Source: Pseudomonadota bacterium (lineage in GTDB: Bacteria; Pseudomonadota; Alphaproteobacteria; Rhizobiales; Devosiaceae). Taken from it: a stretch of DNA of 26,751 nt. Shown piece by piece: positions 7,650 to 15,987 of the stretch. The translations under genes were made by a program, and so were the position numbers. The notes under the pieces were generated by a model. It saw nothing but the letters and a program-made list of their open reading frames with translations, was not told the DNA's origin and made no database searches. The stretch covers positions 1 through 26,751 of the forward strand of contig JAEYYP010000175.1 in assembly GCA_023428425.1 (NCBI GenBank). The letters are read 5' to 3'. Numbering within the stretch: position 1 is the stretch's first letter; every line of letters starts with the position of its first letter.

Positions 7650-8546
7650 TCAGTCGTCCTCGTGGAGTTTGCGGCGGCGGGCGTGGATCACTATGGCGAG
7701 CACCGGCACCAGGTAGGGTATCGCCTGCAGCAACTCGCTTGGCACGCCGAAGCCCTGCAGCGATAGCGTGATGGCCTCCGTGGCGCCCAGCAGCAGCGCC
7801 GCCGCCATGGTGCCCCAGGCAAAGCCGAAGCCCATGACATCGGCGGCGAGAGCGATGAAGCCGCGGCCGGCAGTCATGTTCTGGGAGAACCAGCTGACAT
7901 AGCCCATCGACAGGAACGCCCCGGCAGCCCCGGCGAAGAGACCCGAGATCAGCAGCGCCGTGACCTGCACGCGCAGCACCGGGATGCCCGTCGCGGCGGC
8001 AGCTTCGGGGTTCTCGCCGACGGCGCGCATGGCGAGGCCGAGCGGGGTGCGCGTCACCAGCAGGGCGACGAGCGGCACGGCGAGGAGGCCGGCATAGGTC
8101 AGCACATGATGACCCGAGAGGATCGGCCCGAGGATCGGAATCGCATCGATGACCGGAATGGTGAGGCTCGGCAGGGTGAGGCTGGGGAGCGATCCCGATA
8201 TGCCTTTGTCGCCGGTGATGGCAAACAGGGCCAGGGTCGTGCCGGCCAGCGCCGCCATGTTGAGCGCGATGCCCGAGAGGATCAGGTCGGCGCGCAACAG
8301 GTGGATGGCGACCGACAACAGCGCGGCGAGGAAGGCCCCGGCCAGCAGCGCCGCGGCAAGGCCGAGCCAGGCGTCCTGGGTCAGCGCCGAGACCACTACG
8401 CCGGCCAGGGCGCCGGCCAGCATCATGCCCTCGATGCCGATGTTGAGTACCCCGGCGCGCGCCGACACGTGCACGCCAAGTCCGGCAAGGAGCAGCGGCG
8501 TCGAAATGCGCAGGATGGCGGGAACAAGGCCGATCAGGTCGATCAT
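7650..8546 (-). CDS. nucleoside-type ABC transporter permease (second subunit)
   Basis: This 298-residue protein is an inner-membrane permease of the branched-chain amino acid/ribose/nucleoside superfamily (BPD_transp_2), the partner of the 351-residue permease just upstream. The N-terminus carries the family hallmark ARAGVLNIGIEGMMLAGA, and most of the chain is hydrophobic helices. The region TPLGLAMRAVGENPEAAAATGI is the cytoplasmic coupling loop that meets the ATPase. In Bacillus the counterparts are YufP/YufQ (NupP/NupQ). The start ATG at 8546 overlaps the TGA of the upstream permease by four bases. It ends two bases before the nucleoside hydrolase start, so import and hydrolysis are tightly linked. 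Confidence 0.93.
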   Translation of the reverse strand: MIDLIGLVPAILRISTPLLLAGLGVHVSARAGVLNIGIEGMMLAGALAGVVVSALTQDAWLGLAAALLAGAFLAALLSVAIHLLRADLILSGIALNMAALAGTTLALFAITGDKGISGSLPSLTLPSLTIPVIDAIPILGPILSGHHVLTYAGLLAVPLVALLVTRTPLGLAMRAVGENPEAAAATGIPVLRVQVTALLISGLFAGAAGAFLSMGYVSWFSQNMTAGRGFIALAADVMGFGFAWGTMAAALLLGATEAITLSLQGFGVPSELLQAIPYLVPVLAIVIHARRRKLHEDD

Positions 8547-9598
8547 CGCGCGGCTGCCCCATTGCGGGCGCCGAACAGGCGCAGCAGCCTTGGATTGCGG
8601 GTCAGCGCGGCGGCGGTGACGGCGACCAGCAACAGCGCCTGCATCAGCCCGACGGCCTCGTTGGGGATGTCGAAGTTGCGCGCCACGAGATCGCCGCCGA
8701 CCTGCAGCCAGCCGAGGAACAGGGCGGCCGGGATGACGAGACCCGGATGGTCGCGCGCGAGGATGGCGACCGTTACGCCGGTCCAGCCATTGCCCGGCAG
8801 CGCCTGCCAGGAGAAGCGCTGGTAGAGACCCAGCATCTCGATGCCGCCGCCGAATGCCGCGATCAGGCCACCGAGCACCTGGGCCCTGAGGCCGATGCCC
8901 GCCACGTTGAGCCCCAGGTGGGAGGCGAAGTGCGGGTTGGCGCCGACGATCCGGCTCTCGAAACCGCCGGCGGTGCGGAACAGGTAGAGCGCGCCGAGGC
9001 CGCAGGCGATGAGCGCCAGCACGGTACCGAGATGGATGCGCGTGCCCCCGACGAGCTTGGGGAGCCTGGCGTCGGCGGGAATCTTGAACGACACCATGGC
9101 TACGGCGGCGGGATCGCGCAGCAGCACGTTGAGCACGTAGAGGCCGATGAACAGCGCGGCGAAGTTGAGCATCAGCGAGGAGACGAGCTCGGAAGCGCCA
9201 TAGCGGGCGCGAAGCACACCGGGCACGGCGCAGACTGAAGACCCCACCACCGCGCCGACCAGCAGGGCGGCGGGCGCCAGCAATGGTGCCGGCAGCGGCA
9301 GCATCAGCGCCGCCGCCACTGTGCCGAGGCCGCCGAGAAAGAACGCGCCCTCGACGCCGAGGTTGAACATGCCGGCGCGCAGGATCAGCGCCACGGCGAG
9401 ACCGCAGAACATCGAGGGCGTCGCCAGCTCGACGATATTGCCGACGTAGCGCAGGTTGCGGAACGGGCCGACGAGGAAGGTCGACACCACCCCGATCGGA
9501 TCGGGCTGGGACAGGGCCAGCGGGACGAGGACGATGGCGACGATGGCGACGACGATAACCACCGTCAAGGCGGTCTCGGCGAGGGCGTTGCGGATCAT
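8543..9598 (-). CDS. nucleoside-type ABC transporter permease (first subunit)
   Basis: This is a 351-residue inner-membrane permease with a longer N-terminus than its partner, as is usual for YufP/NupP-type subunits. The hallmark RAGMFNLGVEGAFFLGG is near residue 75, and the coupling loop is around GGFESRIVGANPHFASHLGLN. Multiple hydrophobic spans follow, including the WTGVTVAILARDHPGLVIPAALFLG stretch common to this group. It overlaps both neighbours as ATGA (four bases), which points to translational coupling with the ATPase and the second permease. Confidence 0.93.
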   Translation of the reverse strand: MIRNALAETALTVVIVVAIVAIVLVPLALSQPDPIGVVSTFLVGPFRNLRYVGNIVELATPSMFCGLAVALILRAGMFNLGVEGAFFLGGLGTVAAALMLPLPAPLLAPAALLVGAVVGSSVCAVPGVLRARYGASELVSSLMLNFAALFIGLYVLNVLLRDPAAVAMVSFKIPADARLPKLVGGTRIHLGTVLALIACGLGALYLFRTAGGFESRIVGANPHFASHLGLNVAGIGLRAQVLGGLIAAFGGGIEMLGLYQRFSWQALPGNGWTGVTVAILARDHPGLVIPAALFLGWLQVGGDLVARNFDIPNEAVGLMQALLLVAVTAAALTRNPRLLRLFGARNGAAAR

Positions 9599-11115
9599 GC
9601 GGCGACCTCGAGACCGAGCATGTAGGGCCCGAGACGCGCCGGGGTGAGGTCCGGGCTGTTGGGAAGCGTGGCGACGATGCGCCCGGCATAAAGTACGCAG
9701 ATGCGCGTCGAGAGGCGGAGCAGTTCATCGAGATCTGCGCTGAGCAGCAACACGGCGCAGCCGGTATCGGCGAGGGCGACGATGCGGTCCTGGATGAAGT
9801 TGGCCGCCGCCACGTCGATGCCGCGCGTCGGCTGATCCGCGATGAGGAAACTGGGGCCCGTGGCGAATTCACGCGCGGCGATGATCTTTTGCGCATTGCC
9901 GCCGGAGAGCGCGCCGAGCGGCGCGGCGGGGCCGGGACAGCGCACGGCGAACTGCTGGATGAAGCCGCGCGTGCGCTCGAGCATCTTGCGCGGCTGCAGC
10001 AACGGCCCGGAGCGAAAGCCGCGATGGGCGCCCGCGAGCGCATTCTCGGTGAGCGTCAAGCGGCGCGACCCGCCCTCGCGGAAGCGGTCGGCCGGCAAGT
10101 GGGCCAGGCCGCGCCGCCTGAGCGCGCCGGTGTCCTCGCCGGAAACTGCGACGCCGTCCCACGAGATGCTGCCGGCATCAGGGGAGCGGGCGCCGCTCAG
10201 CACCTTGACCAGCCCGCGCTGGCCGGAGCCGTCGACGCCGGCGATGCCGACGATCTCGCCCGGCCGGATGTCGAGGTCGATGGCCTCGAGCCGGTCGTTG
10301 GCGTCGCGCGCCCTGAGCGCCAGGCCGCGCACGCTGATACGCGCCGCCCCGGCACGTGGTTCGGGACGCACGATCTCGGCCGTGCCGGCCTCGCCCATGA
10401 CCAGACGCGCAATCTCGTCGTCGGTGATTTCGGACATTGCCGCATCGCCCGAGACCCGGCCGGCGCGCAGCGTCGTCACGTGTTGCGCCAGTTCGCGCAC
10501 TTCCTTGAGCTTGTGCGAGATGAAGAGGATGGTGAGCCCCTGCTCGCGCAGGCCGACGAGGCGACGGAACAGTTCCTCGGTCTCGGGCGGCGAGAGCACC
10601 GCGGTCGGCTCGTCGAGGATGAGGATGCGGGTGCGGCGGGACAGCGCCTTGAGGATCTCGACCTTCTGCTGCGCCGCGACCGAGAGGGTCGAAAGCCGCG
10701 CATCCGGATCGACATCGAGGCTGTAGCGCTGCGCCAGTTCGAGCACCATGGCGCGGGTGCGGGCCCGGTCGACCAGCGGGCCGCGGCGTGGCTCCTGGCC
10801 GAGCAGGATGTTTTCCGCGACGCTCAGCCCGGCGATCAGCGAGAAATGCTGGTGCACCATGCCGATGCCGAGCGCGGCGGCGGCGCGCGGGCCGTCGAGC
10901 CTGACCGGTTGCCCCTCGATCGAGATGCCCCCGGCGCTCGGCGCTTCGAGGCCGGAGAGAATTTTCATCAGGGTCGACTTGCCGGCACCGTTCTCGCCGC
11001 AGATGGCGTGGATGGTGCCGGCCTTGACGGAAAAGCCGACGTCCGACAGGGCGACCGTCCCGTTGGGGTAGGTCTTGGAGACCTGCTCGAAGCGGATGAG
11101 GGGACGGTCGCTCAT
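9595..11115 (-). CDS. nucleoside-type ABC transporter, double ATP-binding protein
   Basis: This 506-residue protein has two fused ABC ATPase domains, as in RbsA, MglA and YufO/NupO. The first domain has an intact Walker A, GENGAGKST, near residue 40, and a signature region reading LSVAAQQKVEILKAL in place of LSGGQ, which is normal for this class. Its Walker B is ILILDEPTAVL. The second domain has a degenerate Walker A, GVDGSGQRGL, with a complete-looking signature LSGGNAQKIIAAREF and Walker B FLIADQPTRGID. This asymmetry is usual for the family and means one site does most of the hydrolysis. It starts five bases after the binding-protein gene and overlaps the first permease by four. Confidence 0.94.
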   Translation of the reverse strand: MSDRPLIRFEQVSKTYPNGTVALSDVGFSVKAGTIHAICGENGAGKSTLMKILSGLEAPSAGGISIEGQPVRLDGPRAAAALGIGMVHQHFSLIAGLSVAENILLGQEPRRGPLVDRARTRAMVLELAQRYSLDVDPDARLSTLSVAAQQKVEILKALSRRTRILILDEPTAVLSPPETEELFRRLVGLREQGLTILFISHKLKEVRELAQHVTTLRAGRVSGDAAMSEITDDEIARLVMGEAGTAEIVRPEPRAGAARISVRGLALRARDANDRLEAIDLDIRPGEIVGIAGVDGSGQRGLVKVLSGARSPDAGSISWDGVAVSGEDTGALRRRGLAHLPADRFREGGSRRLTLTENALAGAHRGFRSGPLLQPRKMLERTRGFIQQFAVRCPGPAAPLGALSGGNAQKIIAAREFATGPSFLIADQPTRGIDVAAANFIQDRIVALADTGCAVLLLSADLDELLRLSTRICVLYAGRIVATLPNSPDLTPARLGPYMLGLEVAA

Positions 11116-11120
11116 GTCAA

Positions 11121-12227
11121 TCAGGGCCGTACGCCGTCGCGCAGCGCATTGAGGGCGTCCGGCGTCAGCGCGAAGCCCGACGAGACCTTGATCGAGCCAT
11201 CGATGATCCCGGCCCTGGCAGCGGCAATCTTGCCCTTCAGCTCGTCCGAGGCCAGCGTCGCCATCATGCCGGTCTCGACCAGGCCAACGGCATCTTCCTT
11301 GAGGCCGATGGACTCGATCTTGCCGACCGGCAGGGTGCCCTCGAGATAGAGGTCGTAGGCACGCAGCAGCGTCACGTCGACCTTCTTGAGCATCGAGCTC
11401 GCGACCTTGGAGGCCATCTCGGGGTCGGTTTCCTTGAAGATTGCTTCCTGGTCCGAGTTGACGCCCAGCGCGTAGCGTCCGGCCTCCTTGGCGGCGGCCA
11501 GCTGGCCGAGGCCGGTGAGGCCGGCGACGTTGAAGCCGATCGAGGTGCCGGCACGGTACTGGGCCAGCGCCAGTTCCTTGCCCTTGGCGGCATCGTTGAA
11601 CGAGCCGGCATAGGCGATCGCCACCTTGATGTCCGGCGTCACCGAACGGGCGCCCTCGACATAGCCGACGAGGAAATCGTTGATGACGGGAATGTCCATG
11701 CCGCCGAGGAACCCGATGGTGCTGCCCCAGTCGGCCGGGATCGTGCCGTCGGCGATGAGGCCCGCAGCGAGGATGCCGGCAAGGTAAGAGCCTTCGTTCT
11801 GGTTGAAGGTCACCGAGTAGACGTTGCCGAAATCGCCCTCTTCATAGGGAACGACGCCGTCGATCAGGATGTAGGTCTTGTCGGGATATTGCGGAGCGAT
11901 CTCGGTGATGATGTCGGAGATCTCGAAGGTGCAGCCGACGATGACGTCCCAGTCGGCCTCGGAAGCATCCTGAAAGGCGGGCAGCCACTTGGTCTGGTCG
12001 GTGCCCATCTCGATGACCCTGGTCTCGACGGCGTCGCCATACTTGGCCTTGATCTGGTCCATCCCGAGGGCGCCCAGGTCGAAATAGGACTTGTCGCCCA
12101 GGTTGCCGTTGACGAGGAAGACGATCTTCTTCGGCTCGGCGGCCAGTGCGACCGGCGCGCCAAGCGCCGCGATCGCGGTGCCGGCCAGTAGAAGGGCATT
12201 GAATCGGCGTCGAGAGAGGTTGGTCAT
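11121..12227 (-). CDS. BMP-family (PnrA-like) nucleoside-binding periplasmic protein
   Basis: This 368-residue protein matches the Bmp/PnrA binding-protein family, whose characterised members bind purine nucleosides or related ligands. The N-terminus has a twin-arginine export signal, SRRRFNALLLAGTAIAALG, ending near ALAAE; there is no lipobox cysteine, so unlike Gram-positive relatives it should be a soluble periplasmic protein. Family stretches include KIVFLVNGNLGDKSYFDLGALG, YIL IDG-like TYILIDGVV, NQNEGSYLAGILAAG, and IGFLGGMDIPVINDFLVGY. An AGGAG lies about eight bases before the ATG at 12227, and the 33-base spacer to the deaminase gene gives room for this good ribosome-binding site, suited to making more binding protein than the other subunits. 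The exact ligand is unknown. Confidence 0.93.
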   Translation of the reverse strand: MTNLSRRRFNALLLAGTAIAALGAPVALAAEPKKIVFLVNGNLGDKSYFDLGALGMDQIKAKYGDAVETRVIEMGTDQTKWLPAFQDASEADWDVIVGCTFEISDIITEIAPQYPDKTYILIDGVVPYEEGDFGNVYSVTFNQNEGSYLAGILAAGLIADGTIPADWGSTIGFLGGMDIPVINDFLVGYVEGARSVTPDIKVAIAYAGSFNDAAKGKELALAQYRAGTSIGFNVAGLTGLGQLAAAKEAGRYALGVNSDQEAIFKETDPEMASKVASSMLKKVDVTLLRAYDLYLEGTLPVGKIESIGLKEDAVGLVETGMMATLASDELKGKIAAARAGIIDGSIKVSSGFALTPDALNALRDGVRP

Positions 12228-12260
12228 CGGGTCTGCTCCTGTGTACCCGGTTAAAACTGT

Positions 12261-13634
12261 CTAGTCTCTGCCGATGGGGCTTGTCGCTCCATCGGCGTGC
12301 TTGGCGAGCCAGGCGGCCCGGCGGGAGAACAGGCCGGGCACGACGTCCTGGACGCGACGAATGAGGTCGGCCATGGCGGCAGTCCTGAGCTCGCCGTCCT
12401 CGACCACGATGCGGCCATCGATCATGGTGAGGTCGACATCGCTGCCGCGTACGGCGTGGACGAGGTTGTGATGGAGGTTTCCATCCATCCCGCCGAACAG
12501 CGGGGTGAGGCGCGGGGTATCGGTGCGCACGGCGATCAGGTCGGCTTTCTTGCCCACTTCGAGCGAGCCGATCTCGGCGTCCTTGCCGATGGCGCGCGCG
12601 CCTTCGATGGTCGCCATGCGCAGCACGTCCCAGGCCGGCATGGCGGCGGCATCGAGGCTCGCGAACTTGGCGAGCAGCGAGGTGAACTTCATCTCCTCGA
12701 ACATGTCGAGGTTGTTGTTCTCCTTCTCGCCGTCGGTACCGATTCCGACGGGAACGCCGGCGCGGCGCAGCTTCTGCACCGGGGCGGCGCCGCTCGCGAG
12801 CTTCATATTGCTGGTCGGATTGTGCGCGACGGCGACGCCGCGGCGCGCCATCAGCTCGATCTCGTTGTCATCGAGCCAGACGCAGTGGGCGAGGAGCGTG
12901 CGGGGTGCATCGAGCAGCCCGAGCTTTTCGAGCGCCGGTATGGATCGGCAGCCGTAGCGGCGCTGCATCTCTCGCAGCTCCACCTCTGCCTCGTTGGAAT
13001 TGGTATGAAAGCCGGTGTTGAATTTCTGCGCCAGCGCAATGGCGCGGGCATGGGCCGGTTCGGTGGCGTAGAACGCATGCTCCAGGCCGACCCAGACCTC
13101 GACGCGGCCATCGGCGCCGCCGTGCCAGGTCTCGAGCAGGGCCTCGGTATCGTCGAGATGGTCGAAATAGTCGTAGTCGGGGTGCTCGCCGACATAGGGC
13201 ACCATGATGGTGCGGTTGCCGATCTGCTGCGCGGCGCGGGCGCTGCCCTCCATGTAGCGCCACATGTCGACCACGGTCGTCGTGCCCGACAGTACGGCCT
13301 CGGCGTAGCAGAGAAAGCTCGCCGCTTCCGCATCCTCGGGCCGGAGGACGCGATGCATGGGATCGATGAACATGCGCAGCCAGTCCCAGACCGGTAGGCC
13401 CTCGGCGGTGCCGCGCAGGAGGCCGGAGTGGAGGTGCGCATTGATCAGCCCCGGCATCAGCAGCCGATCGGGGAGACGACGCACCGGCACGCCGGGATAG
13501 CGGGTGCGCAGATCGCTCGCCGGACCCACGGCGGTGATGCGATCCTGGCTGATCACCACGGCCCCGTCGCTGATCACCCTGTTGGTCGGGTCCATGGTGA
13601 GGACGTGGTCGGCATGGAGCAGCATCGTGATCAT
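12261..13634 (-). CDS. amidohydrolase, MtaD/SAH-deaminase/TrzN-like
   Basis: This is a 457-residue metal-dependent hydrolase of the amidohydrolase superfamily, closest by eye to the group of 5-methylthioadenosine/S-adenosylhomocysteine deaminases, AtzB and TrzN. Predicted metal ligands are His67 and His69 (NAHLHSG), His210 (GFHTNSNE), His250 (LLAHCVWL) and Asp301 (GTDG). The segment GTDGEKENNNLDMFEEMK replaces the GTDGAASNNDLDMFEEM type seen in standard deaminases, so the substrate pocket probably differs. The likely reaction is hydrolytic removal of an amino or substituted amino group from a purine-like heteroaromatic ring. The start ATG at 13634 overlaps the upstream gene's TGA; an ATG four codons in is possible. 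It sits between redox genes and a nucleoside importer, which fits a base- or nucleoside-modifying step. Confidence 0.86.
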   Translation of the reverse strand: MITMLLHADHVLTMDPTNRVISDGAVVISQDRITAVGPASDLRTRYPGVPVRRLPDRLLMPGLINAHLHSGLLRGTAEGLPVWDWLRMFIDPMHRVLRPEDAEAASFLCYAEAVLSGTTTVVDMWRYMEGSARAAQQIGNRTIMVPYVGEHPDYDYFDHLDDTEALLETWHGGADGRVEVWVGLEHAFYATEPAHARAIALAQKFNTGFHTNSNEAEVELREMQRRYGCRSIPALEKLGLLDAPRTLLAHCVWLDDNEIELMARRGVAVAHNPTSNMKLASGAAPVQKLRRAGVPVGIGTDGEKENNNLDMFEEMKFTSLLAKFASLDAAAMPAWDVLRMATIEGARAIGKDAEIGSLEVGKKADLIAVRTDTPRLTPLFGGMDGNLHHNLVHAVRGSDVDLTMIDGRIVVEDGELRTAAMADLIRRVQDVVPGLFSRRAAWLAKHADGATSPIGRD

Positions 13635-14470
13635 GGGTTCGCTCCAGTTGCGGAAAAGAGGCGGCGGGCAATATCCTTGAGGACAAGGGAGTCGGCCCAG
13701 CGATCGGACAGGTCGCGTCCGTCGGGACCGGTGACGGCATAGGGGCGCGCGCCCAATTCACAGAGGAAGCTCAGCGTTCCGCCTGATGGCGTTCGCTCGC
13801 GCCAGCTCTCGAACCCGCGCTGCCACCAGCGGGAGAATTGCTCGACCCACGGCGCATGCTGGGGGAAGCCGATCTCGGCCTGCACCTGCTCGCTGGTCGC
13901 CACCCGGCCATGAAAGGCGGCCGCATGGTCGAGAATGCGCGTGATACGCCGGTCCGCCTCATCATCCACCGGCAACACGATCTCGCCGCCGACCACATAG
14001 TGCGAGAGGTCGGCCGTGAGCTTCAGCCAGGGGCAGGCGTCGAGCAGCTGTAGCGTGTAGAGCAGGTCGTTGGTCAGCCGGCCCCGATGCGTTTCGATGT
14101 GGACCGGAAAATCCACCTCTTCGGCCAGCCGCTGCCAGCCCTCGAGCATGGCCACGCCCTGGGCGATGCTGCCAGTGCGGATATCAGGCTGCACGTTGAG
14201 GTGATGGAGACCGAAGGCTTCTCCCCATTCAAGCGCCGGCTTCAGCGCATCGATGCTGTCCGGCAGCGCCATACCCTCGAGCAAGAGCCCGCGTTCGGCC
14301 GCAAGGCCGGCGACGCGCCTCGCCTCGTCGCGGTCGAACCAGAGCGTGCCCGCACCATCGAAGCCGGCGGCCTTGATCAGGTCGAGCCGCGCTTCCAGGG
14401 TCGGCGCGCAGGGTGGCGCAACGAGATCCTCGAAGGTCCAGAGCGACTGCAGCACGATCAGCTTGTGCAT
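13631..14470 (-). CDS. sugar phosphate isomerase/epimerase-like TIM-barrel protein
   Basis: This 279-residue protein looks like the xylose isomerase-like/AP-endonuclease family 2 TIM barrel. Supporting stretches are KAAGFDGAGTLWFDRDEA near the start, HIETHRGRLTNDLLYTLQLLD (with a Glu and His in the metal-binding position), LKLTADLSHYVVGGE (Asp and His) and FLCELGARPYAVTGPDG. Members isomerise or epimerise sugars and cyclitols, but the family also includes lyases and hydrolases of unusual substrates, so the reaction stays open. It begins ten bases after the ferredoxin gene and overlaps the amidohydrolase by four. The C-terminal region contains WWQRGFESWRERTPSGG, which several uncharacterised members share. 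No signal peptide. Confidence 0.75.
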   Translation of the reverse strand: MHKLIVLQSLWTFEDLVAPPCAPTLEARLDLIKAAGFDGAGTLWFDRDEARRVAGLAAERGLLLEGMALPDSIDALKPALEWGEAFGLHHLNVQPDIRTGSIAQGVAMLEGWQRLAEEVDFPVHIETHRGRLTNDLLYTLQLLDACPWLKLTADLSHYVVGGEIVLPVDDEADRRITRILDHAAAFHGRVATSEQVQAEIGFPQHAPWVEQFSRWWQRGFESWRERTPSGGTLSFLCELGARPYAVTGPDGRDLSDRWADSLVLKDIARRLFSATGANP

Positions 14471-14480
14471 CCGGGCCGCC

Positions 14481-14801
14481 TCAATACTGCGCCGCGGGAA
14501 GATGCAGCACGAGACCGTCGATCGCCTCGCTCAGCTTCAGCTGGCAGGTGAGGCGGCTTTCCGGCTTCGGGGCGATAACGCATTCGATCATCGCCGCTTC
14601 GCTGTCGGAGGGCGGTGCGAGGCGCGCGACCCAGTCGGCATCGACATAGCAGTGGCAGGTGCCGCAGGCGCAGGCGCCGCCGCACTCGGCGAGGATCACC
14701 TCGATCCCCGCATTGACCGCGACCGACATGACCGACTGGCCCACCTCGCCCTCGGCCTCGGTGATCGTGCCGTCGGCGGCAATGAACGTGAGGCGCGGCA
14801 T
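14481..14801 (-). CDS. [2Fe-2S] ferredoxin, adrenodoxin/putidaredoxin type
   Basis: This is a 106-residue electron carrier. The cluster cysteines are Cys40, Cys46, Cys49 and Cys86 in the C-x5-C-x2-C...C spacing of vertebrate-type (adrenodoxin, putidaredoxin, terpredoxin) ferredoxins; extra cysteines at 44, 51 and 74 are also present. The N-terminus MPRLTFIAADGTITEAEGEVG and the end LVLHLPAAQY are typical of this class. Its ATG follows directly on the TGA of the ferredoxin reductase gene with no spacer. It should carry electrons one at a time from that reductase to the P450 encoded two genes upstream. Confidence 0.94.
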   Translation of the reverse strand: MPRLTFIAADGTITEAEGEVGQSVMSVAVNAGIEVILAECGGACACGTCHCYVDADWVARLAPPSDSEAAMIECVIAPKPESRLTCQLKLSEAIDGLVLHLPAAQY

Positions 14802-15986
14802 TCAGGCGGCTCCCTTGAGGGCATGGAGGGCCGCCATCTCGGTCTCGATACGGCGGCGGGCAAGCATGAAGGCGCGCGTGGCGTTGACCGCCTCGAGGGC
14901 CCGCAGCACGCCATCACGGGTGTAGTGGCGCACGAAGCCATCCGCGTCCGCGACCATCTCGATGCGATCGAGCGGGGAGGGGATGCCGGCGAGCTGGATC
15001 TTGAGATCGAACTGGTCGGACCAGAACCAGGGGATGTTGGTGATCGGGCTCGGCTGTCCGGCGATGTTCGCGGCGACCCAGCGCGCCTGGTCGACGGCGT
15101 TGTTGACGCTCTCGATGCGGAGCGCGGCGCCATAGTAGGGGTGATCGAAGCGCACGCAGTCGCCGGCGGCGTAGATCGCGGGATCGGAGGTGCGGCCGAA
15201 GGCATCGACGAGGATGCCGCGGTCGGTGGCGAGGCCGGCTGCGGCCGCAAGACGGTCGTCGGCGTCGGCCCCGATGCCGACCAGCACGAGGTCGGCCTCG
15301 ATGCTCTCGCCCGAGGCCAGGGTCACGGCTCGAACCCGATCAATCCCTTCGAGCGCGATGACCTGCACTCCGGTGCGGATATCGACGCCCTCGGCCCGAT
15401 GCGTCGCCTCGACATATGCCGACAGGTCCGGCGAGGCGACGCGGGCGAGCAGGCGCGGCGCGGCTTCGAGCACGGTCACCGCAATGCCGGCGCGCGTCAG
15501 GCTGCCGGCGAGCTCGAGCCCGACAAAACCGCCGCCGAAGAGCACGGCGCGCCGCGCCCCGGCGAGCAGTCCCCGCAGGCGCTCGAGATCGGCGTAGTCC
15601 TTAAGCACGGCCACGTTGGGCAGTTCTGCGCCGACGAGCGGCAGCCGGCGCGGTAGCGATCCGGTCGCCAGCACCAGCCTGTCATAGCCGAGCCGCGATC
15701 CGTCCGCGAAAACGAGAACCCGCGACGTCCGGTCGATGGTCTCGACCGTCTCGCCGAGCCTGAGCTCGATGCCGCGCTGCTCGATGAAGGCGCGGTTGCG
15801 GATCGCGAGGTCCGCGGCGCTGATCGCCTCCGCCAGGCCCTTCTTTGACATGGGCGGGCGATGGTAGGGCAGGTGCGGTTCGCCGCCGATCAGCGTCAGC
15901 GGACCGGTGTGCCCGCGTTCGCGCAGGCTCAACGCGACCTGCAGGCCGGCCTGTCCGGCGCCAATGATGCGGATGGCTCCGTTCAC
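14802..15986 (-). CDS. NAD(P)H:ferredoxin reductase, putidaredoxin-reductase type
   Basis: This is a 394-residue FAD enzyme that takes electrons from NAD(P)H and reduces the partner ferredoxin. The FAD-binding Rossmann motif GAGQAG is near residue 9; PYHRPPMSKKGL is the hallmark of ferredoxin reductases of bacterial P450 and Rieske systems. The NAD-binding motif GGGFVGLELA comes near residue 150, and IYAAGDC near 270 is the second FAD contact. The C-terminal IPWFWSDQFDLKIQLAG belongs to the reductase C domain. The start codon is GTG at 15986, one base after the P450 stop, and this start yields the standard N-terminus. Whether NADH or NADPH is used cannot be judged safely. Confidence 0.94.
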   Translation of the reverse strand: MNGAIRIIGAGQAGLQVALSLRERGHTGPLTLIGGEPHLPYHRPPMSKKGLAEAISAADLAIRNRAFIEQRGIELRLGETVETIDRTSRVLVFADGSRLGYDRLVLATGSLPRRLPLVGAELPNVAVLKDYADLERLRGLLAGARRAVLFGGGFVGLELAGSLTRAGIAVTVLEAAPRLLARVASPDLSAYVEATHRAEGVDIRTGVQVIALEGIDRVRAVTLASGESIEADLVLVGIGADADDRLAAAAGLATDRGILVDAFGRTSDPAIYAAGDCVRFDHPYYGAALRIESVNNAVDQARWVAANIAGQPSPITNIPWFWSDQFDLKIQLAGIPSPLDRIEMVADADGFVRHYTRDGVLRALEAVNATRAFMLARRRIETEMAALHALKGAA

Positions 15987-15987
15987 G

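Noticed and set aside
11121..12227. Calling the BMP-family binding protein a lipoprotein
   Set aside because: There is no lipobox cysteine; the N-terminus has a twin-arginine signal with an Ala-rich cleavage site.
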